From positions 1 to 34,125 of the forward strand of contig JBNKHI010000040.1 in the NCBI GenBank assembly GCA_050290265.1: a stretch of 34,125 nt of DNA, written 5' to 3'. A model generated the notes under the pieces. It saw nothing but the letters and a program-made list of their open reading frames with translations, was not told the origin of the DNA and made no database searches. This DNA is from JBNKFV01 sp050290265 (GTDB lineage Bacteria; Pseudomonadota; Gammaproteobacteria; Pseudomonadales; Cellvibrionaceae). Positions 1-9,237 of this stretch are shown here, one piece after another. Within the stretch, counting starts at the first letter, position 1. Every line of letters starts with the position of its first letter. A program made the position numbers and the translations under genes.

Positions 1-33
1 AATAATAACGATCTCATAAAGCGCGCAAAGCAG

Positions 34-68
34 CTGCGCCAGGGTAAATCTTACCCCGGCGCAGTTTT
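34..68 (+). terminator. Rho-independent terminator of the gene upstream of sucC
   Basis: Two 14-base arms (34-47 and 51-64) pair with one mismatch around a 3-base loop, giving a GC-rich stem followed by TTTT. It would end transcription from a gene left of the window. In related bacteria that would be the 2-oxoglutarate dehydrogenase genes, but no coding sequence for them is visible here. sucCD therefore may need its own promoter in 70-160, where I see only weak matches. Confidence 0.75.
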
Positions 69-176
69 CATAAGGGCGGAATCAGTTTGTTAAGTAGTCG
101 TAGTTGGTTTCGCATTTGTAAATCATTCGTTGTGTCGTTTTTTTACGGCATGGCTTAGTAGACGGAAAATAAAGAC

Positions 177-1343
177 ATGAACTTGCATGAGTATCAGGCC
201 AAACAATTGTTTGCCGAATACGGTTTGCCTGTTTCTAAAGGTGTTGCAGCTGAAACACCTGCCGAAGCAGCGAGAGCCGCAGACGTTATTGGTGGTGACA
301 AATGGGTTGTTAAAGCTCAAGTACACGCTGGTGGCCGTGGTAAAGCTGGCGGTGTAAAACTGGTTAGCTCGAAGGCAGAAATTGAAGAGTTCGCCAAACA
401 ATGGCTGGGTAAGAACCTTGTAACCTACCAGACTGACGAAAATGGTCAGCCTGTTAGCCGTATATTGGTAGAAACCTGTACTGATATCGGTCAGGAGTTA
501 TATCTGGGTGCTGTAGTCGATCGTTCTTCTCGTCGAATTGTTTTTATGGCGTCGACTGAAGGTGGTGTTGAAATTGAGAAAGTGGCTGAAGAAACGCCTG
601 AAAAAATTCTCAAAGCTACCATTGACCCATTAGTGGGTGCGCAACCTTACCAAGCGCGTGATCTTGCGTTTCAGTTAGGTTTAAACCCAGCACAAGTAAA
701 GCAGTTCACGACTATTTTCCTTGGGCTGGCCAAAATGTTCCAGGATTATGACTTTGCTTTATTAGAGATTAATCCTCTGGTAATCACCACCGAAGGCAAT
801 CTGCATTGCTTGGATGGCAAAATTAATATCGATGGTAATGCGCTTTACCGCCAGCCGAAAATCAAAGAGATGCACGATCCCTCGCAAGAAGACGAGCGTG
901 AAGCGCATGCAGCACGTTGGGAACTTAACTACGTTGCGCTGGATGGGAACATTGGTTGTATGGTTAACGGAGCCGGTTTGGCAATGGGGACCATGGATAT
1001 CGTTAAATTACACGGCGGCCAGCCAGCCAACTTCCTTGATGTAGGTGGTGGTGCCACAAAAGAGCGTGTAATTGAAGCGTTTAAAATTATTTTGTCTGAC
1101 GAAAACGTTGAAGCTGTTTTAATCAATATTTTCGGTGGTATCGTGCGTTGTGATTTGATCGCTGAAGGTGTAATTGGTGCGGTTGAAGAAGTAGGCGTTA
1201 AAGTGCCGGTTGTTGTACGTCTTGAAGGTAACAACGCTGAGCTAGGTGCTAAAGTATTGGCTGAAAGTGGTTTGAATATTATCGCTGCAACCAGTTTAAC
1301 GGACGCCGCACAGCAAGTTGTTAAAGCAGCGGAGGGCAAATAA
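177..1343 (+). CDS. sucC: Succinyl-CoA synthetase (ADP/GDP-forming), beta subunit
   Basis: Beta subunit of the TCA-cycle enzyme that converts succinyl-CoA, nucleotide diphosphate and phosphate to succinate, CoA and nucleotide triphosphate in the cytoplasm. The 388 residues match the usual length exactly. The N-terminus MNLHEYQAKQLFAEYGLPV is the family hallmark of the ATP-grasp fold (residues 1-240), with AQVHAGGRGKAGGVK near residue 48. The C-terminal ligase/CoA domain carries FLDVGGGATKERV and NIFGGIVRCDLIAEGV. The ATG has a modest purine-rich site (ACGGAAAATAAAG) upstream. The stop codon touches the ATG of sucD, so the two are co-translated, as expected for a 1:1 heterodimer. No defects were seen. 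Confidence 0.98.
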   Translation: MNLHEYQAKQLFAEYGLPVSKGVAAETPAEAARAADVIGGDKWVVKAQVHAGGRGKAGGVKLVSSKAEIEEFAKQWLGKNLVTYQTDENGQPVSRILVETCTDIGQELYLGAVVDRSSRRIVFMASTEGGVEIEKVAEETPEKILKATIDPLVGAQPYQARDLAFQLGLNPAQVKQFTTIFLGLAKMFQDYDFALLEINPLVITTEGNLHCLDGKINIDGNALYRQPKIKEMHDPSQEDEREAHAARWELNYVALDGNIGCMVNGAGLAMGTMDIVKLHGGQPANFLDVGGGATKERVIEAFKIILSDENVEAVLINIFGGIVRCDLIAEGVIGAVEEVGVKVPVVVRLEGNNAELGAKVLAESGLNIIAATSLTDAAQQVVKAAEGK

Positions 1344-2216
1344 ATGAGCGTTTTAATTAATAAAGATACTAAGGTTATTTGCCAAGGCTTTACCGGAGCT
1401 CAAGGTACTTTTCACTCAGAGCAAGCGATTGAGTATGGTACAAAAATGGTTGGCGGTGTTACGCCAGGTAAGGGCGGACAAACACACCTTGGCTTGCCAG
1501 TGTTTAACACTGTTCGTGAAGCCGTTGAAGCAACAGGTGCTGAAGCGTCTGTGATATATGTACCAGCGCCATTTTGTAAGGACTCTATTCTCGAAGCTGC
1601 AAACGGTGGTATAAAACTGATCGTTTGTATTACAGAAGGCATTCCTACTTTGGATATGCTGGATGCAAAAGTTAAGTGTGATGAGCTGGGTGTACGTTTA
1701 ATTGGTCCTAACTGTCCAGGTGTTATCACTCCTGGTGAATGTAAAATTGGTATTATGCCAGGTCACATTCACTTGCCAGGTAAAGTTGGTATCGTTTCCC
1801 GTTCTGGTACGTTGACCTACGAAGCTGTTAAGCAAACAACTGATTTCGGTTTTGGCCAGTCTACTTGTGTTGGTATTGGTGGTGACCCAATCCCTGGTTC
1901 AAACTTTATCGATATTTTGAAAATGTTCCAGGAAGATCCAGCCACTGAAGCTATCGTTATGATTGGTGAAATTGGCGGTTCTGCAGAAGAAGAAGCTGCT
2001 GCATTTATTAAAGAAAACGTTACTAAGCCGGTTGTTTCTTACATTGCAGGTGTTACTGCACCTCCAGGAAAGCGTATGGGCCATGCCGGTGCGATTATCG
2101 CTGGTGGTAAAGGTACTGCTGATGAGAAGTTTGCCGCATTGGAAGATGCTGGCGTTAAAACTGTTCGCAGTTTGGCTGATATCGGTAGTGCGTTGAAGGA
2201 ATTGACGGGCTGGTAA
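1344..2216 (+). CDS. sucD: Succinyl-CoA synthetase, alpha subunit
   Basis: Alpha subunit, partner of sucC, carrying the phosphohistidine that relays phosphate between succinyl phosphate and the nucleotide. The 290 residues are full length. The N-terminal CoA-binding Rossmann domain contains FTGAQGTFHSEQAIEYGT (about residues 16-33). The catalytic histidine is His247 in MGHAGAIIAGGKGTA, matching the E. coli position. GGAGGG sits at 1331-1336 inside the end of sucC and serves as ribosome-binding site. The start codon follows the sucC stop with no gap, so coupled translation is likely. Transcription ends at the strong hairpin at 2239-2266. Confidence 0.98.
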   Translation: MSVLINKDTKVICQGFTGAQGTFHSEQAIEYGTKMVGGVTPGKGGQTHLGLPVFNTVREAVEATGAEASVIYVPAPFCKDSILEAANGGIKLIVCITEGIPTLDMLDAKVKCDELGVRLIGPNCPGVITPGECKIGIMPGHIHLPGKVGIVSRSGTLTYEAVKQTTDFGFGQSTCVGIGGDPIPGSNFIDILKMFQEDPATEAIVMIGEIGGSAEEEAAAFIKENVTKPVVSYIAGVTAPPGKRMGHAGAIIAGGKGTADEKFAALEDAGVKTVRSLADIGSALKELTGW

Positions 2217-2238
2217 AATCAGTCAGCTTTCCAGATAT

Positions 2239-2266
2239 AAAAAAACCAGCTTCGGCTGGTTTTTTT
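2239..2266. terminator. Bidirectional rho-independent terminator between sucD and metH
   Basis: A perfect symmetric hairpin: seven A, CCAGC, the stable tetraloop TTCG, GCTGG, seven T. It reads as an intrinsic terminator on both strands, serving sucCD from the left and the convergent metH gene from the right, whose stop is at 2294. Confidence 0.95.
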
Positions 2267-2293
2267 ATAAGGATTAAACTCTCTCCTCAAGCT

Positions 2294-5038
2294 TTAGCTA
2301 TTATAACCAAGAGCAGGTCGTAGCCAGCGCTCTGCGGTACTCATATCCCAGCCTTTGCGTTTTGCGTAATCGCTGACTTGGTCGCGATTGATTTGGCCAA
2401 GAGCAAAATAACGGCTTTCAGGGTGGCCGAAATACCAACCGCTAACGGCGGCGGCCGGGTGCATGGCATAACTGTCGGTCAGCTCTATTCCCGTATATTC
2501 CTGGACCTTTAGCAATTGCCAAAGTGTGGCTTTTTCACTGTGCTCTGGGCAGGCGGGGTATCCAGGGGCAGGGCGGATGCCCTGGTAGGCTTCTTTAATA
2601 AGTTCCTGGTTTGAGAAGTTCTCGTCTGTTGCGTAGCCCCAAAATTCTTTTCGCACACGCTCATGCAGCAGTTCGGCAAACGCTTCTGCAAACCGGTCAG
2701 CCAATGCTTTCACCATAATGGAATGGTAGTCATCTAGCTTAGCTTCGTAGGTTTTTGCCAGGTCTTCGGCGCCGAAGCACGCCACTGCAAATCCACCCAT
2801 GTAATCTGTTTTTCCAGAGGCCTTTGGGGCGATAAAGTCGGCTAGGGATCGATAGTCGCGGCCGTCAGGGCGTTCAGTCTGCTGGCGTAAATGGTGCAGG
2901 GTTGCAAGTTTTTCACCATTTTCAGTGTAAATCTCTGTGCTGTCTCCATCGATAGCATTTGCTGGGAATAAACCAATGATGCCCTTGCAGGTAAAGAGCT
3001 TTTGCTCAACAATTTCTGCCAGAGTTTTCTTAGCATCCTCGAATAGTTTACTGGCTTCTTCGCCAACCACTTCATCGGTCAGGATGGCCGGAAATTTACC
3101 GTGCAATTCCCAGGTGCGAAAGAAAGGTTCCCAGTCAAAACGTTCGACAATGTCGGCCAGGGGGTAGTCTGCGAATACTTTGGTCCCTTGTAATGCCGGC
3201 ACGGTGGGCGAGTAGTTTTGCCAGTCAAGTTTAACACCGTGGGCTCGACTTTTTTCTAATGTTGCAAACGACTTTTTGGCTCGACGGTTGGCATTTTGCT
3301 TTCTCACTGCAGCGTTGTCTGCTTTGATTTGCGCGATTAATTCAGCGCGTTTTTCACTCAGCAACCCAGAGACTACGGGGACAGACTTGGAAGCATCCAG
3401 TACGTGTACTACAGTATGTTCATATTGCGGTTCAATTTTTACCGCCGTGTGGACTTTTGATGTTGTTGCTCCACCAATGAGTAGCGGTGTTGTCATGCCG
3501 CGTTCGGTCATCATTTGCGCGACGGTAACCATTTCATCCAATGACGGCGTGATTAATCCAGATAATCCAATAATATCAGCATTTTTTTCTATCGCTGTAT
3601 CGAGAATTTTTTCCGGTGGCACCATTACGCCCAGGTCGATGACTTCGTAGTTGTTACAAGCCAGTACAACCCCTACGATATTTTTACCAATATCGTGTAC
3701 GTCGCCTTTTACAGTTGCCATCACAATGGTGCCGTTGTTCTTGCTGACGTTGCCAGACAAGCGTTTTTCTTCTTCAATATAGGGTAGTAAATACGCAACA
3801 GCTTTTTTCATAACTCGAGCGCTTTTGACTACCTGCGGCAAAAACATTTTACCCGCACCAAAGAGATCGCCGACTACGTTCATACCGACCATTAACGGGC
3901 CTTCAATGACCTCAATGGGTTTGTTAGCCTGCAGGCGTGCTTCCTCAACGTCTGTTTCAATAAACTCAGCAATACCTTTAACCAAAGAGTGCGTAATTCG
4001 TGTTTGCAGATCTTCTTCTCGCCAAGCCAGTTTATCGCTTTCTTTTTCGACACTGCTGGCACCCTTTACTTGTTCTGCAAACTCAACTAAGCGTTCGGCA
4101 GCGTCGGGGCGCCGATTCAGCAGGACATCTTCCACGTGGTCAAGCAAGTCTTTTGGAATATCATCGTAAACTGTTAGCAGGCCCGCGTTAACAATAGCCA
4201 TATCCATACCAGCTTGTATGCCATGGTACAAAAATACGGAGTGCATAGCCTCACGTACGGTATCATTACCGCGGAAGGAGAAGGATACGTTAGATACACC
4301 ACCAGAGACTTTGGTGCCTGGCAAATTTTCTTTAATCCAGCGTGTAGCAGCAAAAAAATCCACAGCGTAGTTGTCGTGGTCTTCTATGCCTGTCGCCACG
4401 GGGAATATGTTTGGGTCAAATACGATATCTTGTGGGGGAAATCCAACAACGTCTACCAGAATGTCGTAGCAGCGCTGGCAAATGTCTATACGACGTTGAT
4501 AAGTGTCTGCTTGACCTTTTTCATCAAAAGCCATAACGACAACGGCAGCGCCGTAGCGGCGAACCAATTTGGCCTGACGAATAAAAATTTCTTCGCCTTC
4601 TTTCAGTGATATAGAGTTAACAATCGCTTTGCCTTGCACGCACTTTAAACCTGCCTCAATAATTTCGAATTTTGAGGAGTCAATCATAAAGGGTACACGG
4701 GCGATGTCAGGTTCAGCAGCCAGTAAGTTCAAGTAGCGCTGCATTGCCGCAACGCCATCAAGCATCGCGTCATCCATGTTAACGTCAATGATTTGCGCAC
4801 CATCTTCTACTTGCGCGCGCGAAATTTCTACAGCTTCTTCGTAGTTTTCTTCTTGAATCAGACGGGCAAACTTTCTTGAACCGGTCACGTTTGCGCGTTC
4901 GCCAACATTGACGAAACCGGTTGTCTTATTGACGACTAAAGGTTCAAGACCGCTGAGGATCATATCTTTTTGATGTTCTGAATTTTTCTTGCTCACGTAT
5001 ATATACTCATCATTGCTGTCGGCAAAATGGTTGGCCAA
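2294..5038 (-). CDS. metH: Methionine synthase (B12-dependent), folate-, cobalamin- and SAM-binding part of a split MetH
   Basis: This part carries three of the four MetH modules. The methyltetrahydrofolate-binding domain contains FVNVGERANVTGSRKF, IDSSKFEII and GGVSNVSFSFRGND. The cobalamin domain has GDVHDIGKNIVG, whose His448 is the lower axial ligand, plus GLSGLITPSLDEM. The SAM-dependent reactivation domain has RPAPGYPACPEHSEKATLW near the C-terminus. The homocysteine domain is the separate gene just upstream (stop at 5045). The two are in the same frame, separated only by TAA TTC AGC, and together (336 + 914 residues) match E. coli MetH (1227). The first possible start is TTG at 5038 with no clear ribosome-binding site. 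GTG at 4999 or ATG at 4963, just before the conserved LSGLEPL, are alternatives. About 25-30 residues before LSGLEPL have no counterpart in the fused enzyme. Confidence 0.95.
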   Translation of the reverse strand: MANHFADSNDEYIYVSKKNSEHQKDMILSGLEPLVVNKTTGFVNVGERANVTGSRKFARLIQEENYEEAVEISRAQVEDGAQIIDVNMDDAMLDGVAAMQRYLNLLAAEPDIARVPFMIDSSKFEIIEAGLKCVQGKAIVNSISLKEGEEIFIRQAKLVRRYGAAVVVMAFDEKGQADTYQRRIDICQRCYDILVDVVGFPPQDIVFDPNIFPVATGIEDHDNYAVDFFAATRWIKENLPGTKVSGGVSNVSFSFRGNDTVREAMHSVFLYHGIQAGMDMAIVNAGLLTVYDDIPKDLLDHVEDVLLNRRPDAAERLVEFAEQVKGASSVEKESDKLAWREEDLQTRITHSLVKGIAEFIETDVEEARLQANKPIEVIEGPLMVGMNVVGDLFGAGKMFLPQVVKSARVMKKAVAYLLPYIEEEKRLSGNVSKNNGTIVMATVKGDVHDIGKNIVGVVLACNNYEVIDLGVMVPPEKILDTAIEKNADIIGLSGLITPSLDEMVTVAQMMTERGMTTPLLIGGATTSKVHTAVKIEPQYEHTVVHVLDASKSVPVVSGLLSEKRAELIAQIKADNAAVRKQNANRRAKKSFATLEKSRAHGVKLDWQNYSPTVPALQGTKVFADYPLADIVERFDWEPFFRTWELHGKFPAILTDEVVGEEASKLFEDAKKTLAEIVEQKLFTCKGIIGLFPANAIDGDSTEIYTENGEKLATLHHLRQQTERPDGRDYRSLADFIAPKASGKTDYMGGFAVACFGAEDLAKTYEAKLDDYHSIMVKALADRFAEAFAELLHERVRKEFWGYATDENFSNQELIKEAYQGIRPAPGYPACPEHSEKATLWQLLKVQEYTGIELTDSYAMHPAAAVSGWYFGHPESRYFALGQINRDQVSDYAKRKGWDMSTAERWLRPALGYNS

Positions 5039-5044
5039 GCTGAA

Positions 5045-6055
5045 TTAATTTTTTAGTAATTTTCTTGGGGCGTGGTTGTCGGCAAGTGTTTTTAACGCCG
5101 TAATATGTTCCGGAGTGGTGCCACAACAGCCACCGAGAATGTTCACATAGCCACCGCTGATAAACGGCTCGATTTCGGCGGCCATTTCTTCTGGTGTTTG
5201 ATCGTATTCACCAAATTCATTCGGTAAACCTGCGTTAGGGTGCGCAGAGATATAGCAATCAGCAGTCTGCGCAAGACGCTTGACGTAGGGCAGCATATCC
5301 TTTGCGCCTAATGCGCAATTTAATCCAATGCTTAGCATATTGCTGTGCATCATCGATACATAAAAGGCTTCGGCGGTCTGCCCGGATAATGTGCGGCCAC
5401 TGGCATCGGTAATTGTGCCGGATACCAACAGTGGAAAGTTACCATAGCGATCTTGTAATTCTGCCACAGCAAAAACCGCAGCCTTAGCGTTAAGTGTGTC
5501 AAAAATAGTTTCGATCATCAGTAAGTCTGCACCACCTTCAAGCAATGCTTCGCCAGCCTCATAATAAGCAGTGCGTAATTGATCAAAGGTGACAAAGCGC
5601 TTTCCTGGATCGTTTACATCCGGCGACATGGAGGCGGTACGGTTTGTTGGGCCAATGGCACCAACAACAAAGCGAGGCTGATCGGGTGTTTTGGCAGTCC
5701 ACTTATCTGCCATTTTTCGGGCACATTGTGCGGCGGCATAATTGATTTCTCTAACGGCATTTTCCAACCCGTAATCCGCTTGCGCAATAGTCGTCGCATT
5801 AAAGGAGTTTGTGGTCGCAAAGTCGGCGCCAACAGCAAAGTATGTATCGTGAATGCTTTCAATAATGTCGGGTCGGGTAATAGAAAGCAGGTCGTTATCG
5901 CCTTTTAAAGGCATTTCATGGTTGGCAAACATTTGGCCCCGAAAGTCATCTTCCGTCAGCGGGTGTTGCTGAATCATCGTGCCCATGGCTCCGTCCAGCA
6001 ACATAATGCGTTGAGCGAGAATTTCTTCCAATGACGCGGTAATGTCTTTCAGCAT
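5045..6055 (-). CDS. metH: Methionine synthase, homocysteine S-methyltransferase domain (split MetH, N-terminal part)
   Basis: Binds and activates homocysteine through zinc, so that it accepts the methyl group of methylcobalamin held by the neighbouring MetH polypeptide. The 336 residues form one TIM barrel. RIMLLDGAMGTMIQ lies near residue 16. The zinc ligands are the cysteine of GLNCALGAKDM and the pair in GGCCGTTPEHI close to the C-terminus. The ATG at 6055 is preceded by AAGG about 11 bases upstream. It ends with TAA, and the second MetH gene begins within six bases. Separately encoded homocysteine domains are known in Xanthomonas and Caulobacter relatives, so this is probably a functional two-subunit enzyme rather than a wreck. 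The upstream leader contains nested inverted repeats (6110-6145). Confidence 0.93.
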   Translation of the reverse strand: MLKDITASLEEILAQRIMLLDGAMGTMIQQHPLTEDDFRGQMFANHEMPLKGDNDLLSITRPDIIESIHDTYFAVGADFATTNSFNATTIAQADYGLENAVREINYAAAQCARKMADKWTAKTPDQPRFVVGAIGPTNRTASMSPDVNDPGKRFVTFDQLRTAYYEAGEALLEGGADLLMIETIFDTLNAKAAVFAVAELQDRYGNFPLLVSGTITDASGRTLSGQTAEAFYVSMMHSNMLSIGLNCALGAKDMLPYVKRLAQTADCYISAHPNAGLPNEFGEYDQTPEEMAAEIEPFISGGYVNILGGCCGTTPEHITALKTLADNHAPRKLLKN

Positions 6056-6109
6056 TCAAGTAATACCTTGCAAATAAATGGATTGTTTTGCGGTCTTCGT
6101 AAACGTTTA

Positions 6110-6145
6110 GGGTTAGACCTCGTTGAGAGGTTGGCATTTTAACCC
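6110..6145 (-). promoter_or_regulatory. Nested inverted repeat in the metH leader
   Basis: On the metH-sense strand GGGTTA (6145-6140) pairs with TAACCC (6115-6110), enclosing an inner hairpin ACCTC (6131-6127) with GAGGT (6121-6117) around a five-base loop. The position 55-90 bases before the metH start fits a 5' leader. The conserved boxes of the cobalamin, SAM-I and SAH riboswitches are not present, so the function is unknown; it may be an operator, an RNA structure or chance. Confidence 0.35.
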
Positions 6146-6159
6146 AGAATAGTGTTGTC

Positions 6160-6182
6160 TAAATACCTTAAAGCGGTATTTA
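6160..6182. repeat. Perfect inverted repeat TAAATACC/GGTATTTA
   Basis: Eight-base perfect arms with a seven-base loop (TTAAAGC) lie in the metH-hrpB divergent gap. There is no T-run on either side, so an operator dyad for metH regulation is likelier than a terminator. It does not match the MetR consensus TGAA-N5-TTCA. Confidence 0.4.
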
Positions 6183-6509
6183 TAGCATCAGATAAAGCTG
6201 CCGAGCGGTTGTTGTGGACACTCAACGATAACAATCGTGGTTATTTCTTTTGTTGATTGGATCCAAGTAGTTCTCGCCAGTTTTTTTGATCAAACGGGAA
6301 TCGTGCAGCTTGCTCCTCACCGAGCGTTATTCCCGTCTAGGTTCTTTCCGTGTTTAATGATAAGTATTAAGAAACGTGGATCCAGAGTGTTACGAATTTT
6401 CAGTAGGATAACTTTCTACAGTATTGCCTTAATTTTGTGTATAAAAATACGGCACTATCTATTTTTTCATTACAATGTCCGCCTTTTGCATCAATTAACT
6501 GATTTCTTT

Positions 6510-9221
6510 ATGACAACGACGTTATCAAACACGCTGCCAAACCTGCCATCATTGCCGATTATCGGGGTGATGGAGGATGTTATTACAGCCTTGAGCAATG
6601 CTGAGAGTCTCGTCCTGGAGGCATCGCCCGGAGCCGGCAAAACTACGTTGGTGCCTTTGCTCCTACTTCAGCAGCCGTGGTTAAGGGGGCAGAAAATACT
6701 TATGCTTGAGCCGCGGCGGCTTGCAGCGCGTGGGGCGGCCGAGCGGATGGCAGGCCTCTTGGGCGAAACCGTTGGTGAGACAGTGGGCTATCGCGTGCGT
6801 CTGGACAGTAAGGTTGGCCCAAATACTCGCATAGAGGTGATTACTGAAGGTGTACTAACACGATTATTGCAGGATGATCCGGTTCTCGAGAATGTAGGTT
6901 TGGTTATCTTCGACGAGTTTCATGAGCGTCATATGGATGGTGATTTAGGTTTGACGCTGTGTTTGCATGGTCAGCAAGAGCTGGGTGATTTACGCGAAAG
7001 CCCATTAAAAATATTGGTAATGTCCGCAACGTTGGCAACCGATGATGTCAGCAAGTTTCTGGGTGGGGCCTCAATTATTCGCAGTACAGGGCGAAGTTTC
7101 CCGGTAGATATTCGTTACCTGGAAGCTTTTGAATATGGTGAGAACATTGTTCCCCGCACTGTTAAGACAATAAAAGATGTTGTTGCCAACGATATTGGTG
7201 ATGTTCTTGTGTTTCTCCCAGGCCAGGGAGAAATTCGCCGCGTGGCAGAACAGCTCAATACGTTCCTCTCCGATCTTTCTCAAGACGAGTCAATCCTCAT
7301 AGCTCCTCTGTTCGGTGACTTATCATTAGAGGAGCAGCGTAGGGCGATTAGCCCGGCTAACAATGGCGAACGTAAAATAGTCTTAGCAACCAGCATCGCA
7401 GAATCCAGTTTAACCATTGAAGGCGTGCGTGTGGTGGTCGATGCCGGCCTGACGCGAGCGCCGGTCTTTAATTCTGCGACCGGTATGGCCTCCCTCATTA
7501 CCCAGCGCGTATCCAGAGCGGCTGCAACGCAGCGAGCAGGCCGGGCCGGGCGAGTCGCACCGGGTATTTGTTATCGTTTATGGTCAGCGACGCAGCAGGA
7601 TAGTTTGGCAGAGTATAGCCCTGTGGAAATAGTGAATGCTGATCTTGCGCCTATGGCTTTGCAGCTTATGCAGTGGGGCGTGTCAGATATTAATGAGTTG
7701 CCCTGGTTAACCAAACCAAATGGCAAGGCTTTCGAAAGGTCTGTTGATTTGTTACGCGCCCTGGGTGCAGTCGACGGTGTTGATCCGCCAACGTTAACCG
7801 ACCATGGACAACGTATGCTCGCGTTACCCATGCATCCGCGTTTAGCCCATCTGATGCTACAGGCTCAGCAGTGGGTGACTGACGGCCATCAAGTGGTGGG
7901 TAATCGTATGACACTGATTGAATTAGCAGCCTGTTTGGCTGCGTTGTTATCAGAGCGAGATATTCTCGTGCGCAATCGCTCTGATAGCGGGCCGTTACCC
8001 TCGGATCTAATGTTGCGTTTGCGTTTAGTGCTGGGCATAAAAAGTGATGGTCAAACTACTTTGCAACATGCGGGAAAGAACGTTCTTGCTCGAATAAAGA
8101 CACAGGCCCAACACTACCTGCGACGTTTAGCGCCTATTCATTCAAGATTAGCAGTTGAAGATAAGCTTGCGCTGGATGTTGAAGATTGGGCTGGCGTTCT
8201 TTTATCGCAGGCGTATCCGGATCGTATTGCTGCAACATCCTCTGTAAACGGTACTAACTATCAGCTTGCAAATGGTAAGCGTTGCGAGCTATCAGAGGCT
8301 GATAGCTTGATGGGTAGTCAATATTTAGTCGTGGCTCAGCTGTATGGTGGTGCGTCTTCCGGCAGCGCGGGAGCCAGGTTAGAACGTATCGGGCTAGCTA
8401 CAGCACTGGCCGCTCAACGGTTTCAGGATTTGTTAAAGCCGCAAATATTCACCGACACCATCGTGCATTGGGATGAGGCGCTAGGTCGCCTAGTCGCAGA
8501 AAAGCAAGAAAAACTGGGTAAGTTAGTGATATCCCGTGCACCATTGGCGACGGTTACGAGTTCGGAAAAGCTACCTATATTATTGGATATGGTAAAACGG
8601 CGCGGACTTGTTTGCCTGCCCTGGTCCGAGCCACTAAAGCATTGGCTCGCCCGTGTCAGGACAGCGCAAAAACTGGTGCGAGACTGCGCAAATTTAAAGT
8701 CACTGCCTGATGCCGACGCGGTAAGAGCCTGGCCTGATTTTTCTGATGAAGGCTTGTTGGCCAACTTGGCCGCTTGGTTGGGGCCATTTTTGGAGCACGT
8801 GACTTCAGCTGCGGATATTCAAAAACTTGATTTGGACACCGCTGTTAAAAGCCAACTGGATTGGCAGCAACAGCAATGGTTAAACCACTATTTTCCGCCG
8901 GTATTTGCTATTCCGTCTGGACGTGATGCCAGCATCAATTATTTGCCAGAAATACCCGTTTTGGCTGTGAAATTACAAGAAATGTTTGGCTGCCAAACCA
9001 CACCTTGTGTGGCGAATGGCGTACTGCCGTTGCAGATACATCTTTTGTCCCCGGCTGGTAGACCTTTGCAGGTTACCCAAGATCTGGCCGGGTTCTGGCG
9101 TGGCGCATACCACGACGTCAAAAAAGATATGAAGGGACGGTATCCCAAGCACCCGTGGCCGGATGACCCGTTAAGCTTTGAAGCGACAGCCAAGACCAAG
9201 CGGCGTTTATCGGGCTTGTAG
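6510..9221 (+). CDS. hrpB: ATP-dependent RNA helicase HrpB
   Basis: DEAH-type superfamily 2 helicase of the HrpB family, whose cellular role is poorly defined. With the ATG at 6510 the protein has 903 residues, somewhat longer than E. coli HrpB (about 809). Motifs in order: Walker A SPGAGKTT (39-46), DEFHERH (from about residue 135) in place of DEAH as usual for HrpB, MSATL (motif III), ATSIAESSLTI (motif V), QRAGRAGR (motif VI). The C-terminal signature GRYPKHPWPDDPLS, shared by HrpB proteins, lies near the end. The frame is open back to a GTG at 6237, but those extra 91 residues are not conserved-looking. No good ribosome-binding site precedes 6510, so the exact start is uncertain. Confidence 0.93.
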   Translation: MTTTLSNTLPNLPSLPIIGVMEDVITALSNAESLVLEASPGAGKTTLVPLLLLQQPWLRGQKILMLEPRRLAARGAAERMAGLLGETVGETVGYRVRLDSKVGPNTRIEVITEGVLTRLLQDDPVLENVGLVIFDEFHERHMDGDLGLTLCLHGQQELGDLRESPLKILVMSATLATDDVSKFLGGASIIRSTGRSFPVDIRYLEAFEYGENIVPRTVKTIKDVVANDIGDVLVFLPGQGEIRRVAEQLNTFLSDLSQDESILIAPLFGDLSLEEQRRAISPANNGERKIVLATSIAESSLTIEGVRVVVDAGLTRAPVFNSATGMASLITQRVSRAAATQRAGRAGRVAPGICYRLWSATQQDSLAEYSPVEIVNADLAPMALQLMQWGVSDINELPWLTKPNGKAFERSVDLLRALGAVDGVDPPTLTDHGQRMLALPMHPRLAHLMLQAQQWVTDGHQVVGNRMTLIELAACLAALLSERDILVRNRSDSGPLPSDLMLRLRLVLGIKSDGQTTLQHAGKNVLARIKTQAQHYLRRLAPIHSRLAVEDKLALDVEDWAGVLLSQAYPDRIAATSSVNGTNYQLANGKRCELSEADSLMGSQYLVVAQLYGGASSGSAGARLERIGLATALAAQRFQDLLKPQIFTDTIVHWDEALGRLVAEKQEKLGKLVISRAPLATVTSSEKLPILLDMVKRRGLVCLPWSEPLKHWLARVRTAQKLVRDCANLKSLPDADAVRAWPDFSDEGLLANLAAWLGPFLEHVTSAADIQKLDLDTAVKSQLDWQQQQWLNHYFPPVFAIPSGRDASINYLPEIPVLAVKLQEMFGCQTTPCVANGVLPLQIHLLSPAGRPLQVTQDLAGFWRGAYHDVKKDMKGRYPKHPWPDDPLSFEATAKTKRRLSGL

Positions 9222-9237
9222 GGCAGTTTGCTCAACG

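Larger units (their letters stand above)
6056..6509. other. Divergent intergenic region between metH and hrpB
   Basis: About 450 bases without a convincing gene. It must contain the divergent promoters of metH (minus) and hrpB (plus). I see the nested inverted repeat at 6110-6145 and a second perfect one at 6160-6182. A GTG-initiated extension of the hrpB frame from 6237 is open but resembles nothing and was not accepted. TATAAA at 6440-6445 is a possible -10 element for hrpB, but its -35 match is poor. Confidence 0.6.

Noticed and set aside
929..1339. A 136-codon frame opposite sucC
   Set aside because: Antisense shadow of sucC, low-complexity composition, no ribosome-binding site.
4214..4609. 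A 131-codon frame opposite metH
   Set aside because: Antisense shadow of the strongly conserved folate-binding domain.
6056..6236. Cobalamin, SAM or SAH riboswitch before metH
   Set aside because: The conserved boxes of these classes could not be found in the minus-strand leader; only generic inverted repeats are present.
6237..6509. GTG-initiated 91-residue N-terminal extension of HrpB
   Set aside because: The HrpB helicase core begins shortly after the ATG at 6510; the extension has no recognisable content and lies where promoters are expected.
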